Source: Diplonema papillatum
Lineage: Eukaryota > Euglenozoa > Diplonemea > Diplonemida > Diplonemidae
Direction: 5' to 3'
Assembly: GCA_030068145.1 (NCBI GenBank)
Contig: JAPJBO010000788.1
Coordinates: forward strand, 42,775-106,774
DNA: 64,000 bases
In this document: one piece after another, positions 32,003-44,765 of the stretch
Layout of the letters: every line of letters begins with the position of its first letter
Position numbering within the stretch: the stretch's first letter is position 1
Program-made: the position numbers and the translations under genes
Notes under the pieces: model-generated
Database searches by the model: none
The model's input: only the letters and a program-made list of their open reading frames with translations
What the model was told of the DNA's origin: nothing

Positions 32003-32888
32003 TTTTCGAGACTGGAGGTCCTATGAACATGCAATGTGAATAGCCTCTATTCGAGCCAACCCGGCTTTTCTTCATGAAAAAAGTGTATTGTTTTTGGAAA
32101 GAGCCGGGCAAGCTTTTTTTTTTCCTCGCAGAAGGTATGCGGGTGGCAGAGTGACCGGGCGCCGGCCTTCAGGCCGGTGAGTCCGGGTTCGAACCCCGCC
32201 CATGACATTTTTCCGGTCGAAGATTGTTTTCGAGGTTTGTTGCGTTTCGGGGTCAAATGTGCCCGAAAATTGCGTTCTTGGCGGGTTTCTCAGTATCTCG
32301 CGGTATTTGGGTCACCCCGGGAAACGGAGTCGGGCGGCCGAGCTTGCCATCACAGGCCAAACTTGCAACGAGAACCGAACTTTGCTTCACCAGAACTCAG
32401 CTTCGTGCGAACTTTGCTTCGTCCGAACTCAGCTGCGCCCGTACCAGAATTTAGCATCGCCCGAACTTTGCTTCGCCAGAACTTAACTTCGCCCGAGCGT
32501 TGCTTCGCCCGAACTCAGTCCGCCCGAACTTTTGCTTCGCCGGGGGGCGGCGGGGGGGGCGCCCACCCGGGTACCAGCGCCAAACTTTTCCCGCACTCGG
32601 TGGGTCGGGGGGGGTCCGGGGGGGGTGTCCCCCCGGGTACGAGCACCGACCTTGGCTTCACCCGGACTTTACACCCTGGCCGAACTTCGCTTCGTGCCCG
32701 AACTGTTTTTTAGTACCAGCGCAGCCTGAGCGCTTAGCAACGCCCGAACTAAGCATCACTCGAACTTAGCTTCACCAGCATTGCCCGAACTTAGCTTCGC
32801 CCGAACTTTGCTGTTCCCCGAACTTTAACTGCTGCCTCCAGTCTCGCCACGCGCCGGCCTTAGCCGAGCGCACGTACTCTATTTTGCA
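32003..32888 (+). repeat. TTCGGGCGAAG-rich element, copy 2
   Basis: Inverted partner of 17055-17412. The end CGAGACTGGAGGTCCTATGA at 32003 and the reiterated CGAACTTAGCTTCGCCCGAA block to 32888 both match. This copy carries about 500 bp in between that copy 1 lacks, including a tRNA-like hairpin. Confidence 0.85.
32140..32205 (+). ncRNA. tRNA-like segment (possible pol III A and B boxes)
   Basis: TGGCAGAGTGACCGG at 32144 resembles an A box, and GGTTCGAACC at 32186 fits a B box 42 bp later. Between them is a perfect CCGGCC-TTCA-GGCCGG stem. Acceptor and T stems do not pair well, so this is not a functional tRNA; a tRNA-derived SINE head is the likely meaning. Confidence 0.4.
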
Positions 32889-32904
32889 TCCCGTTCCTAG
32901 ACGA

Positions 32905-32998
32905 CATCTTCCTCGAAGAAGACTTGATGCTAGTATCAACCATGCATGAGAGGCAGTGCTCTGCCTAAACATTAAACTAAGATTTTCCCCCCACCCGA
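32905..32998 (+). repeat. repeat R5 copy
   Basis: GACATCTTCCTCGAAGAAGA, CTTGATGCTAGTATCAACCA, TGCATGAGAGGCAGTGCTCT, GCCTAAACATTAAACTAAG. It directly follows the TTCGGGCGAAG element. Confidence 0.85.
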
Positions 32999-33454
32999 TA
33001 AACTAAGGGCCCGTAGGAAGACCTGGTAGCTAGCTTGCTGCCTCACAACATCGACAGATTGAAGGAACAAACGGTCTCGGATTGGGAGCTTCCCTTTGCT
33101 CCGAGACTCGCTCTTTCGTTCGCTATTTTTTTTTTTTTTTGCATCACCTTTTGATTTCCCTTCATTTTTCTTCTGTTCGTTTCTCGAAGAGTGTGAGCTT
33201 TTTTTGTATCACCAACGTAACGAGGGGAGCGGGACAGCGCGCGGGAAGGGCTCGGGTCCATTTTTTTGTTGGCTTCGATGTAGGAAGCCCTTAATAACGA
33301 CCCCCCACTCTTCCTCATCTTCCCACGAAGAATTAGTAGTCGGCAGCGTACTACATGAAACTTATCAAAGCAGGTGAGTTCCACTAGTTGCGCACAAACA
33401 AACGAACCTTTTCACTCTGAAAGAAAGCGCCATACTAGTCTTTTGATTGCTTTG

Positions 33455-33560
33455 GCAGGAAATACCCAAGGAGGCTGCCGGCGGCTAAATTTAAGGAGGA
33501 AATGCGCTCTAGCCCACACGAAACACAGTAAATCTGGGTATAGTGCCGGCGTTGGCGTTC
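33455..33560 (+). repeat. repeat R1, diverged copy
   Basis: GGCAGGAAATACCCAAGGAG, GCTGCCGGCGGCTAAATTTA, AGCCCACACGAAACACAGTA, AATCTGGGTATAGTGCCGGC; lower identity than other copies. Another short R1 piece lies at 33780-33830. Confidence 0.7.
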
Positions 33561-34189
33561 TACAACAGGCTTTGCAATTGTGTCGTTCTCCCTCTTCTAG
33601 TCTCGTTGTAATGAGCACTGGGCAGCCTCCCTCCAAGTGTTTCTGCTGCCTTTCTTTGTGTTCTCCCGAATAATCGTTCGCCTCTTTTCCAAACCCAGTT
33701 TTCACGACGTCGATCCGAGGGTTCCGCTTTTTCTGAAAGCTATGTTCCTGCCGCCATCTTTTCTCTTTGATACGCACTTGCGTTGTAGGAAGTCCTTGAG
33801 GAGGCCGCCGGTTTGCAAATCAAATCGCAAAAGGGAAAAAGAAAATAGTGCGGTACTCATCAGTGTCGAAGACTCCGCAGTAGTGCAACAACAAGAGCTC
33901 TTATTGAGAGAGTCTCTCAGAGGGAGAAAGAGAGACCTATTTTTCTCCTTTCCCCCCCTTCCCCCACCTGGCCTGTTCCCTACCTGGACTGGAGCTTTTC
34001 TTCACCATGCTTTCCTCTCGTGAGCGGAAGCCGACCTGTTTTGTTCTTCCCTTTTCTTGGTTCGGATCCGTAGCAGACCCCCTTTCGTGCCGGCCAGGGC
34101 TTACGAGTCGTAGTTCATTCTCGCTTCTGTAGACAGTCGTTCGACAGTCCTTTTGCTAATAGAGTGACCGAGAACGTGCCATTTTCTTT

Positions 34190-34370
34190 TTTTGTATAAG
34201 CACCTGCTTTGTAGGAAATACTTGAGGAGGCTGCCAGCTGCAAAAGATCAAAGGAGGTAAATGTGTTGTAGCCCACACGAGACACAGGTGAATCTGGGTT
34301 CCGTGGCAGGCGTAAGCGTTCAACAACAAAGACCCACTTTGTAGTTGTATTGTTCGAAGTAAGCACACGG
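34190..34370 (+). repeat. repeat R1, near-complete copy
   Basis: TATAAGCACCTGCTTTGTAG, GAAATACTTGAGGAGGCTGC, AAAAGATCAAAGGAGGTAAA, TGTGTTGTAGCCCACACGAG, AGGTGAATCTGGGTTCCGTG, GGCGTAAGCGTTCAACAACA, CCCACTTTGTAGTTGTATTG. A good reference copy for the family; about 165 bp core. Confidence 0.9.
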
Positions 34371-35044
34371 AAGCCCCTCGAGTATTTTTTTTGCGAAAAG
34401 CGAAGTTGAGAAAGCAAGCAAAACGCGTGGAGTAATTTGGCGCAGCGCCGTACGCGGCAAGAAAAGAAAAGATACGCCCAACCGCGGGAACGTGGGAGAA
34501 AAGAAGGGAGAACCAGCGGTTCTTGTTGGCCGCACTACCGTGACTTCGAATCCTGCAGGTGGCAACTGATTGTGGTTAGAGGTTCTGCGTCTCAAAAGTG
34601 GCTTTGCGCTCTCTAATTATCTAAAAGTCTGGACTGCCGTCAGACAAAAAAAAAAAAAAAAAAAAAACGGGCAAAGGAAAAAAGAGTTGCGCGGACCAGT
34701 GGCACTTCGCCCTGCGACCCGTACACCGACCGGAGAGGGAAAGAGAAAATGAAGAAGAAAAAAACAGTTATCTCTCGGAATGCACAAAAAAGCAGATTAT
34801 GGCACACCGGTTACTTATATCTATTAAACTGTCATCCTAGGCCCGCCCTTGACTGGCTTGCGTTTCTCGTTCGTTTTTTTTGTTTCTCCCTGGCACGGAG
34901 TTGCCACTAACGTGTATTCTTCTGACCCCATGCAGGGTATTGGCCCGTGTTGCTGATCGGTTTTCGAAAACTCTTTACAGCGCATGGATGCGGGAGCATT
35001 ATCATCGAGCGGTTGGATGCGAAATACGAATCGTTGACCGAAAC

Positions 35045-35225
35045 CAACAAAAAAGGTTCTGTTGCAGGAAAGCCCAACCCCAGAGAGGGTCATCTCCTGT
35101 GCACGCAAACAACGACAGTCTTTTGCCTTCTCGGTTTTGACATCGTCGATCAGATTGATGCTGATCGTCCGTTACTTCGTTAATCAGTGCAAGACTCCAA
35201 CTCCGGAAATGTTCCGGTTCTCCGT
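35045..35225 (+). repeat. repeat R7, copy 2
   Basis: Colinear with 20095-20245: CCCCAGAGAGGGTCATCTCC, GCACGCAAACAACGACAGTC, GATGCTGATCGTCCGTTACT, CAAGACTCCAACTCCGGAAA. Confidence 0.7.
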
Positions 35226-36984
35226 AGTTCTTCCTGCACTCGGAGGCGGCCGCTTTAATTCGATCTTCCGTTTGACAACCAGGACTTGGCACACTCTGGC
35301 AAACCGTGGCCGGCATATAGAAGAGTTTGCATTGCAAGTCATTTTATTTTCACTTACTGCATGCTTACAGGCAAACCCCCGTTTTCACATTTCTTCCGTT
35401 CTTTTTCTTTTCTTTCTTCTTTTCGCGCACTACGAGACGCTGGATTTTAATTCTTCCAATACGCACGCGGGCAGTTGGAACGAGCTGCCAGCTTCGACGG
35501 AAATCCGCCTCCCCCGGCCCATATTTTCATACTGCATGTTTACAATGTGTCAAGTTGGAGGGGGGGTAGCACCACACACAAGTCGTGAAACCTTGTTGGG
35601 TTGAGCGGCAGGGAAAGGTTCTTTGTTGTTTCTTTTTTTGTTTCTGTCGTTTCAGCCCTTCCCTTCGCGTTTTCCTTCGCAAGGTCTTCGACTTCCCCAC
35701 ACCCGCTCCCAAGCATTCCTCGCTCCCCAAACCCCACGTGCCGCGATAACTGTTTTCTGTTTTTTTTTTCTTTCTCCTCCATCGGCGCCAGCTGCAGCTG
35801 GGGTCGGTGAAACCGAGCGCGGCTGCCTCTTCCTCCGTTGTTTCGTTGAGAGATGTACCAAACCTGAACTCCGCTGCGATGGGAGCGACTTGAGAACAAG
35901 ACAACGGAATCCCCCCTTGTAGAATGCCCCGCGCGATCGAAGGCTCGAACGTTTTACGTAGAGGCCGACACTAACAACCCCCTCCCCCCCCCTTCACTCC
36001 ACGAGGGCCGCATGGCAAACGAGACTCACATCCGTCCTGTCTGCTCAGGTTGATAGCCCGCCTGATGTGTCCGTGGCTTACACAACCGAAGATGCGGTGC
36101 AGATGTCGGACACAGTGACGAACTCACTTTTCCAACCACGTTCTTGCACCCCCCAAACTAAGATTTTCCCCCCGAGAGGCAAGATTCTGCCTAAACACTG
36201 AAGGCAGTGTTCAGTCGAAACATTGAACTACGACTCCCCCCCTTCCAATATCCACAGTGAGCATGAAAGCTTCTCATATTTCTCAAGTATTGCACTCTCC
36301 CTCAAATCACGGGCCTGACGAAGCAGAGGGCAACCCACAACGTTGAGCACACGAGCCACGTTCTTGCAAAGTTCACAGCAGCGGCGTTGACGTAATGAAA
36401 AATGCAGGTCTTGCAAGCCCCAGGCAGCGTAGCACACGCCAGCACCATACCCCTTGGGGGGGTTCGAAAACAGTCTTGGGCAGGTTGTGAAAACGACACG
36501 GGCGGTGCAGACCGCTATTGTGCCAGAAAGCCATTACGAGGACGTGCCTCTTTCTCCCCCTAGCCACCAATCCGCCGGGATGGCACCAGTCACGGCCATG
36601 CACACGCACACTCACGCACACACAGGGGTAGCAGTCGCCGGCATTGCAGAATGTCTGGCGACAAGTGATTCGCGCCACTTCCCCGTGCGAGCGAGTCTCG
36701 GAACAGGACTCAAAACTGTGACCCAGGTAGTGACTGCCGACCATGACGGGTGCTTGCACCAGGAGCTTGGAACAGCTGGTCAGGCCAAGCTCATTGCACA
36801 GAGGGAGCTTGCCACATCCTCGGGTGAGATGTGCCGCCTGTGTGAAGACACTCAGCTGTTGCACGGGGCAGAAAACCCCGTGCAGCTAACACCGCAAGAT
36901 GAAAATAGAAGTCTTGAACCGAGTGCCGGATGAAGAAGCTGACAGCCTCCCATGCTCTATCCGTCCCCCGAGGGATCCCGCCCC

Positions 36985-37110
36985 ACCCATCCTTCGGAGA
37001 GGAGTCACAGGACCCAAAAGCAGCGTGTCGGAAACTGAAAGCCGACTGGCGAAAGTGACAAGTGGGCTATACTTCGATTCAGCCGTTACCCACTCAAAGC
37101 CCGCGACTTG
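36985..37110 (+). repeat. repeat shared with the S1P-lyase upstream region
   Basis: CATCCTTCGGAGAGGAGTCA, CAGCGTGTCGGAAACTGAAA, ACTTCGATTCAGCCGTTACC. It matches 52600-52725, between the decayed and intact S1P-lyase starts. Confidence 0.8.
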
Positions 37111-37176
37111 AAAATCACACACACACCCGTGGACGTCCCTCGTGCAAGAAGGCACCACGTCAAAACGGGTCTGCAT

Positions 37177-37210
<34 letters not shown>

Positions 37211-37211
37211 C
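37177..37211 (+). repeat. short CA microsatellite
   Basis: About 17 CA units with one CACG interruption. Confidence 0.9.
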
Positions 37212-39184
37212 ACCCAACACTCTTCTTGGCTTTTTTTTAGTTACCCGGTGAAGCAAGAAGCAACCCACCACAAGAACACCACCCGCGCTTTTTTATTCTC
37301 ACCAGCCAGACTCTAAAACACCAGTCCCGGAGCGGTAGAGATCGCAAACAGCACGCGGAAACAGCATAAAAGAACTGTGTTCCGCCTGTTCTGTCTTTAA
37401 GTTCCAGTCCTAGCCCAGTATAGACCAGAAACGACCCCCCAACAGAAGCCAAACCCACTCTCTTTTGTATACCAATACCACGGCCCAGGGCACGCCTTCT
37501 TAGGAGGCTGTCGGAGGGGAATCCTGCTTTGGAACGGAGTGCTGGTGAGTATTCTTCAAAGAAGAAGAGCCTGTTCCGTCTGGCAGTTTCTTCGCCACCA
37601 GTCATCAGCCACGGTCATACATCCAAACGCTCTGCGATGTTCGGGTTAGCAGCGAAGCCGCGAAGAATACCGTCAAGTATCAGTAGAGCCCGACGGGTCT
37701 GGCACATTCACTTCTTCCCAAGGAGCAATACCGGGCGCGCTAGCATAACTGTGTTGTCAGAAGAAGCTCGTTTGGTCCCGAACCATCAGTCAAACGTTCC
37801 GAAAGCACCCTTGAAGACCAGTCGAAACACCCCACTGAACAAGGAACGATTTCTTACCCCGTCACCTTCATTGGGACACCCGTTCCAGACACGGCTTTCA
37901 CCGCGGGCCGCCGGCTACCGTGCAAGGTGCTTCCCCAAGGAAAAAGTCAGCTTTTGTGTGTGTAAGTCACGCCGAGGCACTGCACGGCCCGCCCGTCGCG
38001 GAATGGCTCTTCGATTGCTGCGCTGAGAAGATCGGGGCTGTGACGCTGCCAGCCGCCTCTGTGCACCTACGACCATATTCGTTGTTGTCCTGTCAACGCA
38101 GTTGGTCCGGTGAGGATGTCCGTGGATTGAAGAATCGAAGCTCGCAGACGAAGACGCAGTGTTGAGCATGCACTAAACGAAACACGTCGTTTCTACTGCC
38201 CCCCTCACTACCCGGGCACTCGGCCTATCCCGGCTCTCCCATCCAAGCACGTGTGTTGTGTGTGCTGCACCATTGATGGCTCACCACAAGCCACATCTTG
38301 TGCATATATATAGGAAATAGGAAATGAAGATGTTTGCTCTGGAGACAGAGCGCTTCCGCCCAACTCCGTTTGAGCCGGAACTTGCGCGGCTCGCCCGCCA
38401 AGCCAGAACGCCCCCGTCCCGGCTGCGCCGGCATCGGTGCCGTCACCCACACTGTGTGGCAGCGCCGCGGCGTGCACCGCGCCTGTGTGACGAAACGACC
38501 TGCGCCCGCCATCGTAGTATGGGCGCGTCGTGAGGCAACCACAAACTCCCCGGAGAGATGGCCCCTCCACTCCAAGTCGTCTCTCTGTCTCTCTTCTAGT
38601 TGAAGGACATACCATTCGTAACCACTAAACCCGGCTCTGTGCTGCCGAGTGCTCCCGTTTAGTCGACCTTGCCGGTACATACTGCGCACCTGAAGCAGAA
38701 AAAAGAAAGAGAAAATAAAGAAAAAGCACAAACCAGTTCAAATCAGCTGCTTCCGAGGGTTTTCGGATGCGCTGACGTAGACCAATGCAAACTGTGGTCT
38801 GTGTGGCAGTTGCATTGCAACCAAAATTCCGTTTGTTTTGTATGTCAATTGGGGAGCAGTCTAGTGCATGAAGGGCTGGGAGAGGATACGAGTGGTACAG
38901 CACAGCCCCCCTGTCGCCCCGCCCACGTCCGGAGAATCAGTGGGTGAGGTGGGGGGGGGTACGCGACGGGGGGAATCTGGCTGCCCTAATCGAGAGAGCG
39001 CCTCTTTTCTGTGCAACATATGTCCGCTTTCTCTAAACCGCTTGAAGTGACAGCCACCCCCCACAAATGCCCTGTCTGTGTGTATACGTTGATGGATGCT
39101 TGTTTTGGGGTTCTGAAAAGACTGCAGTGCGGGATTGACGTGCAGCCACAGTACTCTTGGCGTCAGCAAGGGCCCGAATTTTGC

Positions 39185-39655
39185 TGACAATCTTGAAGCC
39201 CAGGCAGGAAGCGGATCGGACTTGGGGGGGCTGAGATTCGGGAGGAGCTGGGACGGCGTGCGAAATCAGGGTGCACGGAGCAATACAGTGCGACTCAGCA
39301 CCAAGCAGCACGTATCACACAACGTGCTAACAATGACAATCTTGAAGCCCAGGCAGGAAGCGGATCGGAGTTGGGGGGGCTGAGATTCGGGAGCTGGGAC
39401 GGCGTGCGAAATCAGGGTGGTCTTTCTCGCCCACGGAGCAATACAGTGCGACTCAGCACCAAGCAGCATTCGTATCACACAACGTGCTAACAATGACAAT
39501 CTTGAAGCCCAGGCAGGAAGCGGATCGGAGTTGGGGGGGCTGAGATTCGGGAGGAGCTGGGACGGGGTGCGAAATCAGGGTGGTCTTTCTCGCCCACGGA
39601 GCAATACAGTGCGACTCAGAACCAAGCAGCACACGTATCACACAAGTGCTAACGA
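39185..39655 (+). repeat. three tandem units of 149-160 bp
   Basis: Each unit begins TGACAATCTTGAAGCCCAGG and contains GGCTGAGATTCGGGA, GTGCGAAATCAGGGTG and GAGCAATACAGTGCGACTCA. Starts are at 39185, 39334 and 39494. Units differ by small indels (GGAGGAGCTGG versus GGAGCTGG; a GGTCTTTCTCGCC insert in units 2 and 3). Confidence 0.92.
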
Positions 39656-41227
39656 GAGAGAAGCTGGCCGGTAACGAATCTGACCGGGGTCCATGGTCCA
39701 CGTCTGGTCCCACTGGAGCTGGTGCATATCGAGTCGGCCCGGAGCTGGTACGTGACGCACCACATCGTAGGCGGAGCAGTTGCGCTTTCGTCCAGATCCG
39801 AATCGGTTCGGCCGGAGCTGCCGCATGTATCTAGTTGGACTCGGAGCGACAGGGATACACGGCCTCCTTTTTTCGAGTGGGGTGGGGATGGGCTCAGGGC
39901 TGCAGTTGGGGATTCAGGGTAAGTGCTGGGGGTGCTAGCGTTGGAATGGATGTCCCTCGGCCTCTCCGGTTGGGGGGAAAGGTGTCTCTCAAAACCGGCA
40001 GCATCTACTGAAACAGGACCACGGCGCCGGACAATAAGGGCTACCGGTGCGAAGTTTGAGCCAATCCGTGTTGTTGTTGGATCACCTGCTGAGCTCTACG
40101 CCGTGAGCTTGTGGCAGTTTGGGGGCGTTGTGGACGAGCGGGAGGGGTTAATTCGGGCTCTGTACAAGGTCTCCCTTCTGAACATTAAACAAAGATTCTC
40201 CCGTTGTACACCGTTGATGAAGCAGGTGAGCCGATAATGGTAATATGACGAGCTTGCAGGACGTGAAGAGCAGGCACGAACACACTGCTACGACACCTGC
40301 TGGCTCTAGGGGCCGAAGTCGAAAACAACGGAGAGTCGCTCCATTGTCGCAGAAACTACAGGTGAAGAGACGCCACCTCTCGTGATGGTGCGGGGTTGCC
40401 TGAAATCTCGAAATGGTCGCGTTCAGTACGAGAAACCCACAGCGTGAATTCTGAACAACAACAGAGAATTTGTTTCAGGCGAGCAGTGGCAACCAGGCTT
40501 CCGAAACGTGTGGAGGTGAGGAATATATGTTTTTTGGTCAAGGACCAAACCGCAATAGAACGTCAAAAGAAAGAACCTGCCACCTCCAACAACGCGTTGC
40601 GAATGAAAGGAAAGTCCAGTTGCCGAGTCACTGGGAAGCGAATCTTGCAAGCATTTTGCAAGCGCTAGCTCGCAAGCGAACTTTTCCAACAAAGAGTGAA
40701 CTTGCCCTCTAAAGAAATGGTGTTACGACCACCCTTTGCGAGTCTGGAGGAACACTGATTCTTAGGCTCGGGTTTGTGCGACCGAACCCTTTTTGCTTAG
40801 TCCGGCGTTTGTGCGAGACACGCACCGTACCGAGAAGAAGAAGAAAGAAAAAAGAAAAAGGCCGCTCCGGGTCCAGGAACGTGACGGTCAACCACAGCTT
40901 GCAAGGCTTGAGTCGGAGGCAGCACAGTGCCACAACCCCGTCCGCTCTGCCCTGTGGCTGACGTCTCGACGAGCTTATGTTCAGCGCAAGCGCCAAGCCC
41001 CAAGGTGCGCCAAGCCTTGATGCTTAAGTTTGGGAAATCGGTAGCCACTTGACCCGTAGGCCCGTGGCTCTGCAGTACCGCCGAACACGTGAAGCTTGGC
41101 TCCCGTGTAGCAGGCTTTCCCTGGTACCTACCGCACCGTACCGGAAAAACGAAATTGGAGGGGCACGGTACCAAGTCGAAACCGGCTCCACGGTACAAGA
41201 AGCGCTGGGCAGGATGCGCTACTTTTC

Positions 41228-41366
41228 TTTTTGAATAAGCACCTGCTTCGTAGGAAATACTTGAGGAGGCTGCCAGCTGTAAAAGATCAAAGGAGGTGAA
41301 TGTGCTGTAGCCCACACGAAACACCGGTGAATCTGGGTTCAGTGGCGGGCGTAAGCGTTCAACAAA
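41228..41366 (+). repeat. repeat R1 copy
   Basis: AATAAGCACCTGCTTCGTAG through GGCGGGCGTAAGCGTTCAAC, colinear with 34190-34325 and then diverging. Confidence 0.9.
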
Positions 41367-41490
41367 AGCAGAGCAGCTGTGAAACTTAATTCAACTGGAA
41401 CTTCTTCGGGGCGTGAAGCAAACGAACCACAGCGTTTTTGACTCCAAAAGGCAGTGAAGCGAAATTCGTGTTGTTTTTCGAAATACTCAC

Positions 41491-41549
41491 CTGGCGGGAA
41501 CTGAACCTAGCACCCCGTCAAGCCTTGACAACCGCGCCGCGCCACGCCG
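41491..41549 (-). ncRNA. tRNA-like segment, minus strand
   Basis: On the minus strand TGGCGCGGCGCGGTTG is followed by GTCAAGGCTTGAC and then GGTTCAGTTCC (B-box like). Arms pair imperfectly. Probably a tRNA-derived repeat rather than a tRNA gene. Confidence 0.3.
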
Positions 41550-42490
41550 TGCACAAGCACCGAAGCCTCGTTTTTTTCCATTTTTTGCGATAACCAATTT
41601 CTGCTTCCCTGGAGACAGTATTTGTTACAGCTAAAAAGAACGTTGGCAGCGGTTTAACCAAATCACATACAGGTTAAATCGCACAAACAAATGGTGTCAC
41701 GGGGGGGCCTTCGCGTGGCGACACTGTTGACCGCACCTTAATTGAGTCGCGGTCGCCGACCCCCCAACCGCCAGCATCATGTACTTGATGCGACGCGGAA
41801 CAAGTGCTGAGAGCACCGCTCGGCGAATAGAGGGCCACAAAAGTGGCAATTCGACCGGTCGGGGGGTGCTTAGCAGCCAATGGCCTCTTGGCTGTGCACT
41901 CCTAAGCAGGGCTGCATCCTCGTGTTGTAGCCGTGTCGTGCATAAGGCTTCGTGGGGGCCTGGTCAACCACATCATCACAATAGGCGCAAACTTTCTTGA
42001 CAGTGATTGGACAGTCGGGATGCCGGGGGGCGGGTCTCCATGAAGAAGTGAAAAGTAAAGCAAGACCTGCCTCCTGCGCCTGCTGTCTCCGGCTGCTTCG
42101 GCAGACGACACATTCTACTACTACATGCGTAACAAATGCAATGTATCAAGAACAAAAACTGATCGATGGCAGCGTACTACACTCTCTCCCGTTCGATGAA
42201 GAAAACAGGTTTGAAGAAGTGCGCACGAACAAAAAAACTGCCGGATCCGTTTTTTTGAAAAGTATTCCAAAAAGACGATAGAGAAGTGTGCTGGTACTCC
42301 ATGCTTTCTCCCGAAAAGAGCAGGCGTTAGCGATTTTTTTTCAAACTTAACAAACTGCATTTGTACGAGAAACGTCCCGGCACATTATGCACCCGCGGGC
42401 TCCGGGGGAACCTTGACAACACGGTAGTCTTCAGAAGACTACCGGACCTAGGGCTCATAGCTCTGCATGGACTCGCCAGTGCAGAGCTAC

Positions 42491-42704
<214 letters not shown>

Positions 42705-43188
42705 CCGAAATAATGCCAGCAAAATGACTTATGCACGCATTGGTAAGTGACATTGCAAGGTGCATCTGTCTGTGACAAGAACTTCCATGGCTGACGATGA
42801 CCTCGGCTATGAGTGGGTTCGGAAGTGGATCCGGAGTCATGGATGTATCTCAGCGCCCTTCCAGTACCAGGGTTGTTTCGGTGGGCGATGTGCGTACGCA
42901 GCGGGAGGAAATCCGAGCAAGTGTAAGAGGCTTGATGGACCCACAACGTACCCGAAGCTGCAGTGCTCATAGTTGTGGTTCTCTACACTTCACCCTTGGA
43001 AAGGGTTCGAGCCAGCTCGCAGTGCTGGGTTAGTGACAATGGTACTGGTATTCAGAAGGCTGGGATCAATCCCTCGCATCAAGACTTGTGCTCTATGAAC
43101 GGTGGTAGTGGTGCCTTGCAAGTAATCTCTTCATCGGGATGAAAGCGCTTACGCGTACACCATACGCATACGGCGATGGTACTGTGAA

Positions 43189-43262
43189 TGCCCAAAGCGG
43201 GCGTTCGCCGTACTCGTTTGTTCTCTGCCCAAAGCGGGCGTTCGCCGTACTCGTTTGTTCTC
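43189..43262 (+). repeat. two exact 37-bp tandem units
   Basis: TGCCCAAAGCGGGCGTTCGC followed by CGTACTCGTTTGTTCTC, twice in a row without change. Each unit contains the dyad AAAGCGGGCG/CGTTCGCC. Confidence 0.95.
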
Positions 43263-44765
43263 TCTTGTGCTGATCCGGCACGGCTCCCGAATATCTTTTG
43301 TCAGAGCGCCACGGCAACACGGCGGATGACCGGTGTATCGCTAAAGTAAAACTGTTTCGTACTAAACACGATTTGTATTACCCGTGTCCGGTATTCCGCC
43401 ACGTTTTTACCGCAAAACGGTTCCTTCAGGAGGACTTGCATGCGCGAGGAGACTGAAAGAGCCACATGGAAATAAAAAGAGAGCTATCGCATCCACCAGC
43501 GTAAAGCCTCGTTCGATGAAGACATCCTTAAGGAAAGAAGGATGTGCGTGGTAAAGAGGAAATCCTCACGTCTCTCCCCCAGGCGTAAGCAAGACGCGAC
43601 CTGTGGTGAACTGGTGATACTGTACCGACACCACCGCCGGGAGTGTCTTCTTAGTCGCCTCCTAACTCTCGTACCTTGACCGTTCTCGTAGTTCGCAGGC
43701 GTTGATTCATCGAAGTAGGCAACCGTGGCAGTCACGTAGCGAAGGATGGCATTGGATTGTGCAGGCCGCTAGACGACCTACCTCCAGCAGCAAACCCGAC
43801 GCAGAAAATGAGGTTAGACGAAGCAAACCCGTTGCACACGCTTGAACCTTCTACTAGAATGTTCCAGTATCCTTTCGTGTCCGACAGCCGCGTACGAAAC
43901 TGCAAAAGAAGGCGTGTGGCAGACTTGGCGCTCTAGAGTCTGTTGCATTCTGCGCAAGGTATCGGTGAAGGTTTTGTCGGCGCAAGTAGAATAATACTCA
44001 AAAAATGAGGAAGAAGTGGTATACGCAGTGAACGGCACACCACTGCCGGCTCTCAGCACGGACGCCGGCGTCTGTTAGCGCGCACAACCCGTCTCGAAAG
44101 ATGCGACAAGAGATACTGGTACACTGCCAAAGGCTTGCGTACTTTTACACATCTTTTGTTGTTTGTCACTGCTGCTGAGTGCACTCGTATGGACGCCATT
44201 TCAGGCGGCTGCCTTGAGTCACTCGTTTGTTTGCACAAATTGCTCCCGAGCTAGAACGGCACGTACTACTATTCCTAAATGGACGACAGAACTAACCCGT
44301 AAACGTTATGCGGCCGGCTTTTTGTATTCATCTCATGATGCTCCGGTGTCGGGATGGGCGGGAAAAAAGGAAAGGAACGCGAAAAAACAAAAAAAACCGC
44401 GGAACGCGGTGTGAGCAAGCCCAGCTTTAATGCTCGTGCTTTGAGTTGTTGACGATACATGGCCCTCTTTCGGCAGACAAGTCTGGCCGCACCGTATGGC
44501 GCATAGTTCTCATTTATTCGGCAGACCCCTTCCGAGCAATTGAAAGCGAGATTGCACCGGCGTTTGATGGCCTGCTCCACACCGGAGACAAGGCTACAGC
44601 GGCCGCAGGAAAGAAGAAAACGGGCGGACTATCCGTGGATGTCAGCCTGCGTCGAAATCCGTGAACAGCCGCTGCACCTTCAGCTGGTTGGTGTTCGGGT
44701 GCGCAAGGCCGAGGGGAAGGGGTGACAACATTTCGATCAAAGAAACAGAAGAGACTCGGTACTGA

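Noticed and set aside
32140-32205. tRNA-Sec (TCA anticodon in CCTTCAGG loop)
   Set aside because: The loop would be 8 nt or 4 nt, and acceptor and T stems fail to pair; reported only as tRNA-like.
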